A DNA stretch of 32,674 nt from Cyclobacteriaceae bacterium (GCA_020832375.1 JAFIEW010000034.1:1-32674); one strand, 5' to 3'; counted from the first letter of the stretch, positions 6,938-15,950 are shown. The notes: generated from the sequence alone by a model not told the origin. A program made the numbers and translations.

Positions 6938-7855
6938 TTAGCAATTGACTTTTGCACGATCAAAACAAAGCGCTCCTGCCCCTATTAAGCCAGCATCATT
7001 AGCTAATTTAGCTTGCTTGATCGATAAGTCTTCCAAGTAGTATTCTGGAAGGTGCTTTGATATAACTTCGAATAGCTTAGACTCAATAACTGGGAAACAA
7101 GCAGATAAACCACCTCCAATAAATATTTTATTGGTGTCCATGATTCGTATAAGACCAACCATTGATTCTGCTAAAATCTCAGCAACCTCCTCTAGAATAT
7201 CAATTGAGAGTTGATCACCCTTTTTAGCACAATCAATTAAAAATCTAGACCCTAATGGACTACCTTTTAGTAAGCTGTTTCCCTCATAGGTATCTATTCT
7301 TTTTTGTGCAATCTCGAGCATACCTTGTTTACCTGTATGCTTTTCCAGTGGCTTATTACCTCTACTCAAAACATGACCGAGTTCCATGGCGTTGCCGTTT
7401 CCACCTTTAAAGATTTTACCTTCTAAAATAGCCGCGCTGCCTATACCTGTTCCCATGGTTACGAAAAGGAAATCATTAGGCATTTCAGAACCACTATACA
7501 TATACTCACCCAAAGCTGCGGCATTTGCATCATTTTCTATAAAGAAAGAAATATCAGGAAACTGTTGCTCCATTCTTTCCCTAAGGTTGATGCCGTTAAG
7601 CTGAGGGATGTTCGCTAACTGAACAATCACTGATCGATCCTTGCTTATCATACCTGGAAGGCCAATACCCACCTTATTTACTTCAGGATATTTATTCTTA
7701 AGAGTAGATAGTAATTCGTCTACCACTGCTAGAGGACTTAAATATCCCTCGCTAAAAGTGGGCTTTTTCAACATATATAAAATCTGTCCTGCCTCACTAA
7801 TTACACCTGCCTTTACATTGGTACCACCAATGTCTATTCCTATGTATTTTACCAT
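6938..7855 (-). CDS. ROK-family sugar kinase (probable glucokinase), zinc site absent
   Basis: Cytoplasmic ATP-dependent sugar kinase, most likely glucose to glucose-6-phosphate, of 305 residues. The phosphate-binding DIGGTNVKAG (8-17), the catalytic Asp109 in FIENDANAAALGE, VTMGTGIGSA (second phosphate motif) and the sugar-contacting E..GH (His161) are all present. The normal ROK zinc signature CxCGxxGCxE is replaced by KHTGKQGMLE (172-181), so all three cysteines are missing while the surrounding Gly, Leu and Glu remain. It starts 11 nt after the GH31 stop and ends in a strong terminator, so it is the second gene of a two-gene unit. It would phosphorylate glucose released by the upstream enzyme. 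Sugar specificity is an inference. Confidence 0.92.
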   Translation of the reverse strand: MVKYIGIDIGGTNVKAGVISEAGQILYMLKKPTFSEGYLSPLAVVDELLSTLKNKYPEVNKVGIGLPGMISKDRSVIVQLANIPQLNGINLRERMEQQFPDISFFIENDANAAALGEYMYSGSEMPNDFLFVTMGTGIGSAAILEGKIFKGGNGNAMELGHVLSRGNKPLEKHTGKQGMLEIAQKRIDTYEGNSLLKGSPLGSRFLIDCAKKGDQLSIDILEEVAEILAESMVGLIRIMDTNKIFIGGGLSACFPVIESKLFEVISKHLPEYYLEDLSIKQAKLANDAGLIGAGALCFDRAKVNC

Positions 7856-7866
7856 GATCTACTGAA

Positions 7867-10332
7867 TTACCAAGTCAATTTTATTGCATTATTTGTATTG
7901 GAGATTTGAAAAGTATGTACTTCATACTCCTCAGGCTCGTTTTCGTCACCTACAGGGTCAAACTTTGAAATTGCTTCAAAGAAGCGATTCATCTCCTTAG
8001 ACGCATCGGTCTTTTTGCCGTCTAGTTTATATTTATTTTGATGATTAAATCCATGCAAAATGATTTTTACCTCTTTATAGTCAGTAGAATAACTCCCTTC
8101 CGCTTCTTCTAGCACTATTTCTTGCTTGGTAGGTGAAAAACGAATTTTCCTCTTCAAAAAATTTCCCTCTTCAAATTCATAGGTTTTCCCATCATCTTCG
8201 TACAGCTCAAAAGCGGTATCTTCATTACCATTGTAAATGTGTACTCTCAAAATACCATCATGATCTTCCGCATGGTTTTGTACTATACTTTGCATTGGTA
8301 AGATAGCCCCTCCTTTCACAAATATAGGCAATCGGTTGATAGGCGACTCAACCTTATGAGTCTTCCCTCCTTCAAACTTTTCACCATTGTATAGATCATA
8401 CCAATCACCTTTGGGTAAGTATACTTTTGCAAGTTTTTGTTCACTTCGCACTGGCGCTATTAAAATGCTTTCCCCGAAAGTATATTGGTTCTCAAAATCA
8501 GACTTGTAAATATTGGGATCAAATGCATGATCTATAGCAAGCGATCTACTAATAGGTAGTCCTGTATGGGTCGCTTCAAAAAAGGTGCTATACAGATAAG
8601 GTGTAAGCCGGTAACGCATATTGATATAATTTCTCACAATCTCTTCAACCTCTTCACCATAAGTCCAAGGCTCTGCAGACCTGGTATTGATCTGCGTATG
8701 CCCTCTAAAAAATGGAGAAAATGCACCTATCGAAAGCCATCTGCCGTAAAGATCTACAGTAGGATCGCCTTCAAAGCCACCTACATCATAACCAGCATAG
8801 GGAACGCCAGTAAGCCCAAGGCTATTGACCAAGCGTACACCGAGCATCATGTGCTCATCGGTGGCTACATTGTCACCTGTCCATACGGCGGAGTAACGTT
8901 GAATACCAGAAAAGCCTGCACGTGTCAAAATGAAAGGTCTTTCACCCTTTAGCAACTTACGAGTACCCTCAAAGGTACTTTGCGACATTTTCATACCATA
9001 AATATTCCTTGCTTCTCTTGTTGTGGCTTTCCTTCCCTCAAAGTCAAATTCTATGAGCTCTGGTAAGGTTTGACCCCATGTAGCAATCTCGTTCATGTCA
9101 TTCCAAAATCCTCGAATACCGTCATTGACATATCCTTCAAAAGATTTCCCCCACCATTCACGAGCCTCAGGCTTAGTGAAATCAGGAAAATGACACCAAC
9201 CTGGCCAAACTTGACCAGTATAATTAGTGCCATCGGGGTATTTTATAAAAAAGTCGCCTTCTATACCTTCTTCATAGGCTTTATAACCTTTTTCAACCTT
9301 AATACCAGGATCGACAATAATTACAGATTGAAAACCCATATCTGACAACTGATTAAGCATACCTTCAGGATCTGGGAATCTATTCTCATCCCAAGTAAAA
9401 ATTTTATATTTATCCATATAGTGGATATCAAAATACATCACATCGGCAGGAATCTTGCGATCTCTGAAATTCTTTGCAACACTGAGTATTTCAGTATCTG
9501 GATAATAAGAATATCGGCACTGTTGGTAACCTAAACTCCACTTAGGTGGCATACTCATCATGCCAGTAACATGAGAGTAGCCCGCCAGGATATCTCTGGT
9601 ATCGTCCCCCACAAAAAGATAATAGTCCATATCGCCCTGCTCTACGGCAAAGGAGGAAAATCGATCATTGGAAGCTCCAAAGTTAAAGTGCGACTTGCTA
9701 CTATTGTCTAAATAAACACCGTATATAATGTCATCAAAAAGTCCAATATAAAAAGGTGTGGATACATAAAGAGGGTCCGCTTCCTCAGGATAGGCAAAGT
9801 AATCAGTATTGTAGTTTTCATAGCCTTCACCTCTTCGATCCAGAGGTCCAGTTTTCTCACCTAATCCAATAAATCGCTCATCTTTTCTGAGCTTTTTATA
9901 AGTCGTAATCTGATCTCCAATCCACGAAGTGCCGAAAGCAGGATCATCAGCAAGTACTTCCTTACCATCGGCATTTAAAAGTGTAAAGCGTACAGGCGAT
10001 TTAGTAATTTCTAGTGTAGCCTTGGAACTGCTGATGGTAATTTTATCGGTAGTCTCTTCAACTTTCATATCCTTCTCCTCTGGCTCTGCAACTACCGCAT
10101 AAGTAAAATCATCAAAACTTTCTTCTTTAGTAATAGAAATTCTGAAAATATCATCTCGATATTGAATCACCCTAAAGTTGCCGTGGGTGGTTGTACCCCG
10201 AAGTTCATTACCCGATAATTCTAGGTCAGACAGGTCACCCAAACTTTTGCTTAAGTTACGCTGCGCTTTGGAATAGGACACTGAATTCATAACGATTATT
10301 AATGCTAAAATGCATTGTAGAAGAAGTTTCAT
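7867..10332 (-). CDS. Exported GH31 alpha-glucosidase
   Basis: 821-residue glycoside hydrolase of family 31, which releases glucose (or xylose) from non-reducing ends with retention. An N-terminal signal peptide (hydrophobic core ILALIIVMNSVS, probable cleavage after SKA at about residue 23) sends it to the periplasm or beyond. There is no lipobox Cys at the right place. The N-terminal beta-sandwich (about 30-240) precedes a (beta/alpha)8 barrel. The nucleophile Asp412 sits in GFWNDMNE and the acid/base Asp487 in WTGDN. MPPKWSLGYQQCRYSYYP is the usual barrel start. C-terminal beta domains (from about 650) include VKGGAILPMQ. It is first in a unit with the ROK kinase. No SusC/SusD pair lies nearby, so import of the oligosaccharide must use other genes. 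Confidence 0.95.
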   Translation of the reverse strand: MKLLLQCILALIIVMNSVSYSKAQRNLSKSLGDLSDLELSGNELRGTTTHGNFRVIQYRDDIFRISITKEESFDDFTYAVVAEPEEKDMKVEETTDKITISSSKATLEITKSPVRFTLLNADGKEVLADDPAFGTSWIGDQITTYKKLRKDERFIGLGEKTGPLDRRGEGYENYNTDYFAYPEEADPLYVSTPFYIGLFDDIIYGVYLDNSSKSHFNFGASNDRFSSFAVEQGDMDYYLFVGDDTRDILAGYSHVTGMMSMPPKWSLGYQQCRYSYYPDTEILSVAKNFRDRKIPADVMYFDIHYMDKYKIFTWDENRFPDPEGMLNQLSDMGFQSVIIVDPGIKVEKGYKAYEEGIEGDFFIKYPDGTNYTGQVWPGWCHFPDFTKPEAREWWGKSFEGYVNDGIRGFWNDMNEIATWGQTLPELIEFDFEGRKATTREARNIYGMKMSQSTFEGTRKLLKGERPFILTRAGFSGIQRYSAVWTGDNVATDEHMMLGVRLVNSLGLTGVPYAGYDVGGFEGDPTVDLYGRWLSIGAFSPFFRGHTQINTRSAEPWTYGEEVEEIVRNYINMRYRLTPYLYSTFFEATHTGLPISRSLAIDHAFDPNIYKSDFENQYTFGESILIAPVRSEQKLAKVYLPKGDWYDLYNGEKFEGGKTHKVESPINRLPIFVKGGAILPMQSIVQNHAEDHDGILRVHIYNGNEDTAFELYEDDGKTYEFEEGNFLKRKIRFSPTKQEIVLEEAEGSYSTDYKEVKIILHGFNHQNKYKLDGKKTDASKEMNRFFEAISKFDPVGDENEPEEYEVHTFQISNTNNAIKLTW

Positions 10333-10468
10333 GGATAGTGTTGTTTGTTTGCTTAAGTAAAATCTTCACTAAAATTCCACTTTTATATGAAAAGAACAAA
10401 TTTGTAAACCTAAAGAAAACAGCATTTTACAATAATAAATCGTCTTTTTTTGCCAATGGATAAGATTA

Positions 10469-10476
10469 AAACGATT
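10469..10476. promoter_or_regulatory. Possible LacI-type operator core upstream of GH31
   Basis: AAACGATT matches the AAnCGnTT core recognised by many LacI-family repressors, and lies about 137 bp upstream of the GH31 start. The flanks are only weakly symmetric and an 8-bp match can occur by chance. Confidence 0.2.
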
Positions 10477-10736
10477 GCACAAAAAATTCACTTTTTTTAA
10501 ACTTTCTTTTGAATTTTAGATCAACTTCTTCTTTTCAACCAATTTTACGTGCTCTGCTTTTCGATATTGAAAAGTTAAAAAGAGTAAAATCCAAAGATGC
10601 CAAAAATAGTAGGGGGATTTCACTTCATGATTGAATCAAATTCAAAACTTGGGTAAAATACTGGAGTAACTAACCGTACTGAATTCTTGAGCGAAGCTTT
10701 AAAAGTGAGCCGCCACTCTACTATTAAGATTTTTTT

Positions 10737-10744
10737 TACCTTTG
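10737..10744 (+). promoter_or_regulatory. -7 box (TACCTTTG) for the antiporter gene
   Basis: TACCTTTG is an exact TAnnTTTG match, 25 bp before the ATG at 10769, implying a short leader. No clear TTTG -33 element is seen at the usual spacing. Confidence 0.6.
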
Positions 10745-10768
10745 TGAGGCTCTAGCGATAGTATCATT

Positions 10769-12031
10769 ATGAATGAATTGAAATCTTTAAATTTTGCTTC
10801 CCGTACTCGATTAGTCGCAAAATATACCTTCTTTGCTATTTTGGTTGGCATACTTTCTGGCTCAGCATCGGCCTTTTTTTTAATTTCACTAAAATATGTA
10901 ACCACCCTAAGGTCTGAAAACTTATGGCTCATTGCTTTTTTACCGATTGGTGGCTTTATTATTGGATGGATATACTATAAGTACGGGAAGCGTTCTGAAG
11001 GTGGTAATGACTTGATAATAAAAACGATCAATTATTCGAAAGAAAGGCTGCCTTGGATGATGGCTCCTTTGGTGCTATTTGGAACTTTGGCTACCCATCT
11101 TTTTGGTGGCTCCGCTGGCCGTGAAGGCACCGCTGTTCAGATGGGCGGTTCATTGGCTGATCAAATCACGCGATGGTATGATGTGTCAAAGTATGATCGA
11201 AAAATCCTTATCCTCATGGGGGTTTCTGGTGGATTTAGTTCAGTCTTTGGAACACCACTTGCTGGAACAATTTTCGCTTTAGAAATGAGCCGCACAGGAC
11301 GAATTTCTTATAGTGCATTGATTCCCTGTCTTTTGGCGGCTATTATTGCAGACTTTATTACTATTACTTGGGGGGTAGGACACACAAGCTATCAAATCGC
11401 ATTAGTTCCTTCCATAGATCCAATGGTATTGATTTACGCTATTGCAGCAGGTATTCTTTTTGGAGTAATAGGATGGACATTTTCATTTTCTAAAGCTTGG
11501 TTTGGAAATCAGTTTAAAACAAGAATTAATTACCCTCCGATGCGACTTTTTTGGGGAGGGGTGATTATAGCATTATCCTTCGCTGCTATCTCCACCGATC
11601 GCTATGCAGGTCTTGGTATACCAGTAATCGTATCAGCATTCCAAGAAACTGTTCCCGTTTATGACTTCATTGCTAAGTTATTCTTTACGACCTTTACGCT
11701 AGGAGCAGGATTTAAAGGAGGAGAAGTCACGCCACTATTTTTTATTGGGGCTACAGCAGGCAACGCATTTTCACAAATTATACCATTACCTATTTCTCTT
11801 TTAGCGGGTATGGGATTTGTAGCTGTCTTTTCTGGAGCAACAAATACCCCTCTAGCTAGTACCATTATGGGAATTGAACTATTTGGAGCTGAGGCTGCCG
11901 TTTTTTTAGGGATAGCGTGTATGGTAGCCTATTTATTCTCAGGAAAAACTAGTGTGTACTCTGCTCAAGAGGTTGCAGTAGATAAACTCAATCATTCAGA
12001 CGACCTAACTTTTCGAAAAAAAAATGGATGA
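10769..12031 (+). CDS. CLC-F type fluoride/proton antiporter
   Basis: Inner-membrane CLC protein of 420 residues with about ten or more hydrophobic segments and no cytoplasmic CBS domains. It has the CLC-F rather than the chloride signature. The GSGIP loop is replaced by GGNDLI (Asn80), the gating glutamate is Glu119 in GSAGREGTAVQMGG, and the GxFxP loop is GFKGGEVTPLFFIGA (Glu319, Thr321). A C-terminal Tyr397 lies in TSVYSAQ. These positions are one off from those I recall for the characterised Enterococcus CLC-F (Met79, Glu118, Glu318, Thr320, Tyr396), although Asn replaces the Met. The expected role is export of F- against proton entry. No fluoride riboswitch is seen upstream. A chloride transporter is the less likely alternative. 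Confidence 0.9.
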   Translation: MNELKSLNFASRTRLVAKYTFFAILVGILSGSASAFFLISLKYVTTLRSENLWLIAFLPIGGFIIGWIYYKYGKRSEGGNDLIIKTINYSKERLPWMMAPLVLFGTLATHLFGGSAGREGTAVQMGGSLADQITRWYDVSKYDRKILILMGVSGGFSSVFGTPLAGTIFALEMSRTGRISYSALIPCLLAAIIADFITITWGVGHTSYQIALVPSIDPMVLIYAIAAGILFGVIGWTFSFSKAWFGNQFKTRINYPPMRLFWGGVIIALSFAAISTDRYAGLGIPVIVSAFQETVPVYDFIAKLFFTTFTLGAGFKGGEVTPLFFIGATAGNAFSQIIPLPISLLAGMGFVAVFSGATNTPLASTIMGIELFGAEAAVFLGIACMVAYLFSGKTSVYSAQEVAVDKLNHSDDLTFRKKNG

Positions 12032-12234
12032 GAAATCCAAATCACAGGATGAATGAAAAGCAATGTAATAGCATCAAATTAATGGTACTATTTCACATTT
12101 AAAGTGGTATATTTTCTTGAATACTTGCTCATCTGTCATTTCAAAAAAGCCTTTTCAAAGTATTAAAGGGAGAAGATCTGAAAGCAATTAATTATTTGCA
12201 AAAATTAAGAGCCCTGCATAACAGAAAAATTGAT

Positions 12235-13203
12235 ATGAGAAATATAACGGACGATTACACCCCTCCTATTTGGCTACCGGGCAAAGATATACAAACCATC
12301 TTTCCTTCCGCTTTTAGAAAAATACAGCTTGACACATCGGCTAAAGAAATTGAGATTCCTACAAAGGATGACGACTTCTTAGAAATAGACATTTATGATA
12401 ACGACCCTAAAAAGGTCATCGTCATTTCTCATGGCTTAGAGGGAAACTCAAAAAGATCCTATGTTTTGGGAATGACAAAATATTTCTACGATCGAGGATA
12501 TACCGTCGTGGCATGGAATTATAGAAGCTGTGGTAGCAGACCGAATAAAAAGCCGATTTTTTATCATAGTGGAGCTACTTATGATTTATCAGAAATACAC
12601 TTGTACGTAAAAAAAAGCTTCTCAAATGCAAAGATTGGTTTTATTGGATTTAGCTTAGGAGGAAATTTGAGTCTTAAATATTTAGGAGAGCTCAAAAAAG
12701 AAGCTAGTAATTTAAATGTTGCTGGGGGCGTAGCGATTTCTACACCCGTTGATTTGATGGGGGCATCCAAAATAATCACTCATGATGCTTTAAAGCTTTA
12801 TCAATTTAGATTTTTAAGGTCCTTGCGAAAAAAAGTGAAACTTAAAGCAAAGGAGCACCCTGAAATAGATCTAAATATACTTAAGAAGGTCAATACACTA
12901 TATGAATTTGATAATTTGCTTACCGCTCCACTGCACGGCTTTAAAAATGCAGATGACTACTACTATCATGCTTCTTCGATCAGGTTTCTTGATAACATCA
13001 ATGTACCTACTTTATTGCTAAATGCTCAAAATGATCCTTTCCTGAGTAAGAGCTGTTTTCCAGATAATATTAAGAATCAATTAATCAATACATTATATCC
13101 AAAATTTGGCGGTCACGTTGGATTTCGGCCTAAAAAATTAATTTCAAATCAACATTATTGGTCAGAAAAAGTGACCTTCGAGTTTATGGATAGGTTGTTT
13201 TAA
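12235..13203 (+). CDS. YheT-family alpha/beta hydrolase
   Basis: Cytoplasmic alpha/beta-fold hydrolase of the YheT/ABHD1-3 group, probably an esterase or lipase of unknown substrate. It aligns along its whole length with E. coli YheT as I remember it: W.PGKDIQTIFPSAFRK at the N-terminus, VISHGLEGNSKRSYVLGMT (oxyanion region), WNYRSCGSRPNKKPIFYHSGATYD, the nucleophile elbow GFSLGGN (Ser), NAQNDPFLS (Asp) and GGHVGF (catalytic His). The ATG at 12235 is preferred. A TTG at 12196 would add 13 residues without family similarity. A 203-bp gap with no terminator separates it from the antiporter gene. Confidence 0.9.
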   Translation: MRNITDDYTPPIWLPGKDIQTIFPSAFRKIQLDTSAKEIEIPTKDDDFLEIDIYDNDPKKVIVISHGLEGNSKRSYVLGMTKYFYDRGYTVVAWNYRSCGSRPNKKPIFYHSGATYDLSEIHLYVKKSFSNAKIGFIGFSLGGNLSLKYLGELKKEASNLNVAGGVAISTPVDLMGASKIITHDALKLYQFRFLRSLRKKVKLKAKEHPEIDLNILKKVNTLYEFDNLLTAPLHGFKNADDYYYHASSIRFLDNINVPTLLLNAQNDPFLSKSCFPDNIKNQLINTLYPKFGGHVGFRPKKLISNQHYWSEKVTFEFMDRLF

Positions 13204-13536
13204 AAGTCATTTAATATACATGCTAAGCAAAACAATTAAGGCAAGGTGATCATAAATCATTTAAAAAAGTTTTGTGAAACAATCCATCAAACTGATATTA
13301 TTAGAAAGTTATAAAAATAGACTTGTCTATCATATCTGATTGAGCATTCATTCATTATCTCATTTATCTCTAAATAGAAAAAGACAGATCTATTCTATTG
13401 GATAAAAAAATCTAACACACAAGGGTAATTAGATTTTAGTTTTGTATGATTTTGTATAAATTTGAGAGAAAATATTACGTTATTGTAATCAAAACGTAAA
13501 AACCGATAAAATTGACAGATCACTAAGCAATTTACG
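13204..13536. other. Intergenic region upstream of the OmpA/PD40 gene
   Basis: 333 bp without a gene. A -7 box (13457-13464) and the direct repeat TTTTGTAT at 13440-13447 and 13450-13457 lie about 75-95 bp before the OmpA gene. I see nothing else. Confidence 0.55.
13457..13464 (+). promoter_or_regulatory. -7 box (TAAATTTG) for the OmpA/PD40 gene
   Basis: TAAATTTG is an exact TAnnTTTG match 72 bp before the ATG at 13537. TTTG sequences upstream are closer than the usual -33 spacing, so the -33 element is unclear. Confidence 0.5.
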
Positions 13537-15759
13537 ATGAAAAAAGGTCTAGCTTTTATACTATTTTTTACCTGCTTATCGAGCATCCAAGATGCAAAAG
13601 CACAAGAAAATGTTTACTGGGCATCAGAGGTGCTTGATGTATCTTCCCAATTATCCAATTTTGAGTATTCTGCTAGTACGTTGCTAGGACGCCCAAGAGT
13701 CTTGCCTCAAACAGGAGATAATCCAAATTCATGGATGCCTCGAAGATCAAATACTAAAGAGTATGTTCATGTAGCTTTTGATACAGCCATACAGATCCAG
13801 CAAATAGCGATTGCAGAAACATTTAACCCTTCGGCTCTCACCGAGATTTATGCATATGATGAAGAGGGCAATGAGTATTTTGTAAGCCGAAACCGAGCGG
13901 GAAAATTACCACTAGAAGGTAGAATGTTAAATATTTTCGTAGAACTAACAGATTATAAAGTAAAATCATTAAAGCTTCACTTCGATGGTTCTTTGGTAGA
14001 AGGGTATTACGCAATAGATGCGATTGGTATTAGTGCTTCCTCGCAAAGAATAATAGCCAAGCCTAAAATAACTCCCTATCTTAGATCAGATATCGTTACT
14101 GAGCGCCTCAACGAAAATGTTAATTCTGAATATCAGGAAATGAGACCTCTACTAAGTCCCGATGGTAAAAGATTGTATTTTACCAGAAGGTATCACCCTG
14201 ACAATATGGGGGGCACTGATGATCACGAGGACATTTGGTACTCTGATTTAGATGAAGAGACAGGTGAATGGCTGCCGGCTGTAAACCCAGGCTCTCCATT
14301 GAATACGGCTGGCCCTAATTTTATTAATTCTATCACACCCGATGGAGAATCGATTGTGGTGGTCTTGGGTAATAGATATCGACGAAATGACAAGGTAAAG
14401 CCAGGGATTTCAATTGCCAATAAAAACCCAGATGGCTCTTGGTCTGAGCCTGTAGATGTAGAAATTGAAAAAGCTAATATTACAAACATTGATGGAGCTT
14501 ACTTTCTTGCTAACAATAGAAAGATCATGATATTAGCGGTAGACCGTTACGATGCACTTGGAGAAAGAGACTTGTATGTGAGCTTCTTACAAGAAAACGG
14601 TAAATGGAGTGAACCGCTTAATTTAGGATCAGATGTTAATACCCCAGCCGACGAGACCTCTCCTTATCTCGCAGCTGACAATGAAACATTATACTTCTCA
14701 TCTAAAGGCTTTAGTGGCTATGGAGGAATGGATATTTATATATCAAGAAGACTTGACGACACTTGGACTAATTGGACAGAACCTGAAAACTTAGGACCTG
14801 ACATTAATTCTTCAGGAGATGACGTCTTCTTTAATATCCCCCCATCTGGCAAACTGGCCTATTATAGTAAAGGAGTGGATGACGAGGATGCCGACATTTA
14901 TAATGTGGAACTCCCTGTGGCTTATCGTCCACTACCTGTTGTAAAACTAGAAGGTATTTTAGCAGATGCTCAAAGCCGAGAACCACTGATGGGAAGAATT
15001 CAATATTTTCTACAACCAGAGAATACAGAAATAGGATTTGCACTAACGGAAGCGGGAACAGGAAGGTACGATATTATATTACCATATGGCAGTGCTTATA
15101 GATACATTGCGAATGCTGATGGTTATGCTACACGTGAGGGTGAATTAAGACTTGATGAAGCTGCTGATTATGAAGAATTAAGAAAAGACATATTCCTCAT
15201 TTCGGACGCTACTATGGCTAAAATAGCAAGTGAGGAGGCATCTGAGTTAGAGGAAACAGAATCAAGTGAAGATGAATCTGCATTGATAGCTCGTGCTAAA
15301 GATCAAAAAGACCAACATGAAAAAGACAGCCAACGTAAAGATCAAATTGCAAATGACGAAAGTGATGATGAAGCGAAGAGATTAGCCGAAGAAAAGGCTG
15401 ATAAGGAAAAAGGCTTGGTTAAGCTATCTTTTGATAATATCTATTTTGATTTTGACAAAGCGACACTAAAGCAATCAGCTTATCCTGTACTCAATCAAAT
15501 GATTGCGGCTTTTCAAGCTAATAAGCAAGTAATTGTAAGAATTGAAGGACATACTGATAGTACAGGCCCTGAGGAGTACAATCTAGGATTATCAAGAAGA
15601 AGAGCGGAAGCTGTCAAAAACTATCTTAGAGCGGAAGGGATAGACACCGATAGAATTGAAACTAGAGCTTATGGTGAAAATAGACCTAAAGCTAGTAATG
15701 AAACTATTGAAGGTAGAAAACAAAACAGAAGGGTAGAATTTGTAGTAGAACAAAAATAA
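13537..15759 (+). CDS. OmpA-family envelope protein with PD40 propeller and N-terminal beta domain
   Basis: 740-residue exported protein. The signal peptide ends near AKA-Q at residue 22. Residues about 25-170 form a beta-rich region (VYWASEVLD...YVHVAFDTAIQIQQIAIAETFNP...LKLHFDG...YAIDAIGI) that looks like a discoidin/F5-8C-type or similar carbohydrate-binding fold. Residues about 200-455 contain several WD40-like PD40 blades (MRPLLSPDGKRLYFTRR, ETSPYLAADNETLYFSSKGFSGYGGMDIYIS). Residues 469-555 resemble a carboxypeptidase-regulatory-like domain, followed by an acidic, Lys/Glu/Asp-rich linker. The C-terminal OmpA domain (629-740) has YFDFDKATL, IEGHTDSTG and LSRRRAEAVKNYL, giving peptidoglycan anchoring. 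This is the architecture of PorE-like type IX secretion or gliding accessory proteins, without an obvious TPR; function is not assigned. Confidence 0.92.
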   Translation: MKKGLAFILFFTCLSSIQDAKAQENVYWASEVLDVSSQLSNFEYSASTLLGRPRVLPQTGDNPNSWMPRRSNTKEYVHVAFDTAIQIQQIAIAETFNPSALTEIYAYDEEGNEYFVSRNRAGKLPLEGRMLNIFVELTDYKVKSLKLHFDGSLVEGYYAIDAIGISASSQRIIAKPKITPYLRSDIVTERLNENVNSEYQEMRPLLSPDGKRLYFTRRYHPDNMGGTDDHEDIWYSDLDEETGEWLPAVNPGSPLNTAGPNFINSITPDGESIVVVLGNRYRRNDKVKPGISIANKNPDGSWSEPVDVEIEKANITNIDGAYFLANNRKIMILAVDRYDALGERDLYVSFLQENGKWSEPLNLGSDVNTPADETSPYLAADNETLYFSSKGFSGYGGMDIYISRRLDDTWTNWTEPENLGPDINSSGDDVFFNIPPSGKLAYYSKGVDDEDADIYNVELPVAYRPLPVVKLEGILADAQSREPLMGRIQYFLQPENTEIGFALTEAGTGRYDIILPYGSAYRYIANADGYATREGELRLDEAADYEELRKDIFLISDATMAKIASEEASELEETESSEDESALIARAKDQKDQHEKDSQRKDQIANDESDDEAKRLAEEKADKEKGLVKLSFDNIYFDFDKATLKQSAYPVLNQMIAAFQANKQVIVRIEGHTDSTGPEEYNLGLSRRRAEAVKNYLRAEGIDTDRIETRAYGENRPKASNETIEGRKQNRRVEFVVEQK

Positions 15760-15906
15760 AAATAAGGTAAAAAAAATACTATCTCATATGCAAGGTATAA
15801 TGTATTGAGTCATAAGTCAATGACATCCCATATACTTGGTATCTGTAAACTAAACGATCTGGTCAACGAACTATTTACTACTACGTAGAAGCTTTATTTC
15901 AATAGT

Positions 15907-15950
15907 AAATATCTAAACTTCAATGAAGGGTTATTGAAGTTTAGATATTT
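15907..15950 (+). terminator. Long perfect hairpin between OmpA and SRAP genes
   Basis: The 18-nt arm at 15907-15924 is exactly complementary to 15933-15950, with an 8-nt loop. It lies about 150 bp past the OmpA stop and 68 bp before the SRAP start. There is no immediate T-run, only TTTTT nine bases later. It may terminate or stabilise the upstream transcript, or be a double-stranded regulator site for the SRAP gene. Confidence 0.55.

Larger units (their letters stand above)
10333..10768. other. Divergent intergenic region between GH31 and CLC-F genes
   Basis: 436 bp without a gene. It holds a -7 box for the antiporter at 10737-10744, a small stem CTTTTC/GAAAAG (10557-10574) and an AAACGATT core at 10469-10476 that fits the AAnCGnTT heart of LacI-type operators. 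I looked for a fluoride riboswitch (GGnGATGG start, CC-rich pairing) before the antiporter and saw none. Confidence 0.6.

Noticed and set aside
8566-8952. 128-codon frame on the plus strand
   Set aside because: Antisense to the GH31 gene, whose frame has clear catalytic motifs in the same stretch.
10333-10768. Fluoride riboswitch before the antiporter gene
   Set aside because: Looked for the GGnGATGG...CC core and pseudoknot partners and did not find them by eye.
12196-12234. TTG start for the YheT-type hydrolase
   Set aside because: The 13 added residues do not match the family, and the ATG at 12235 starts just before the conserved region.
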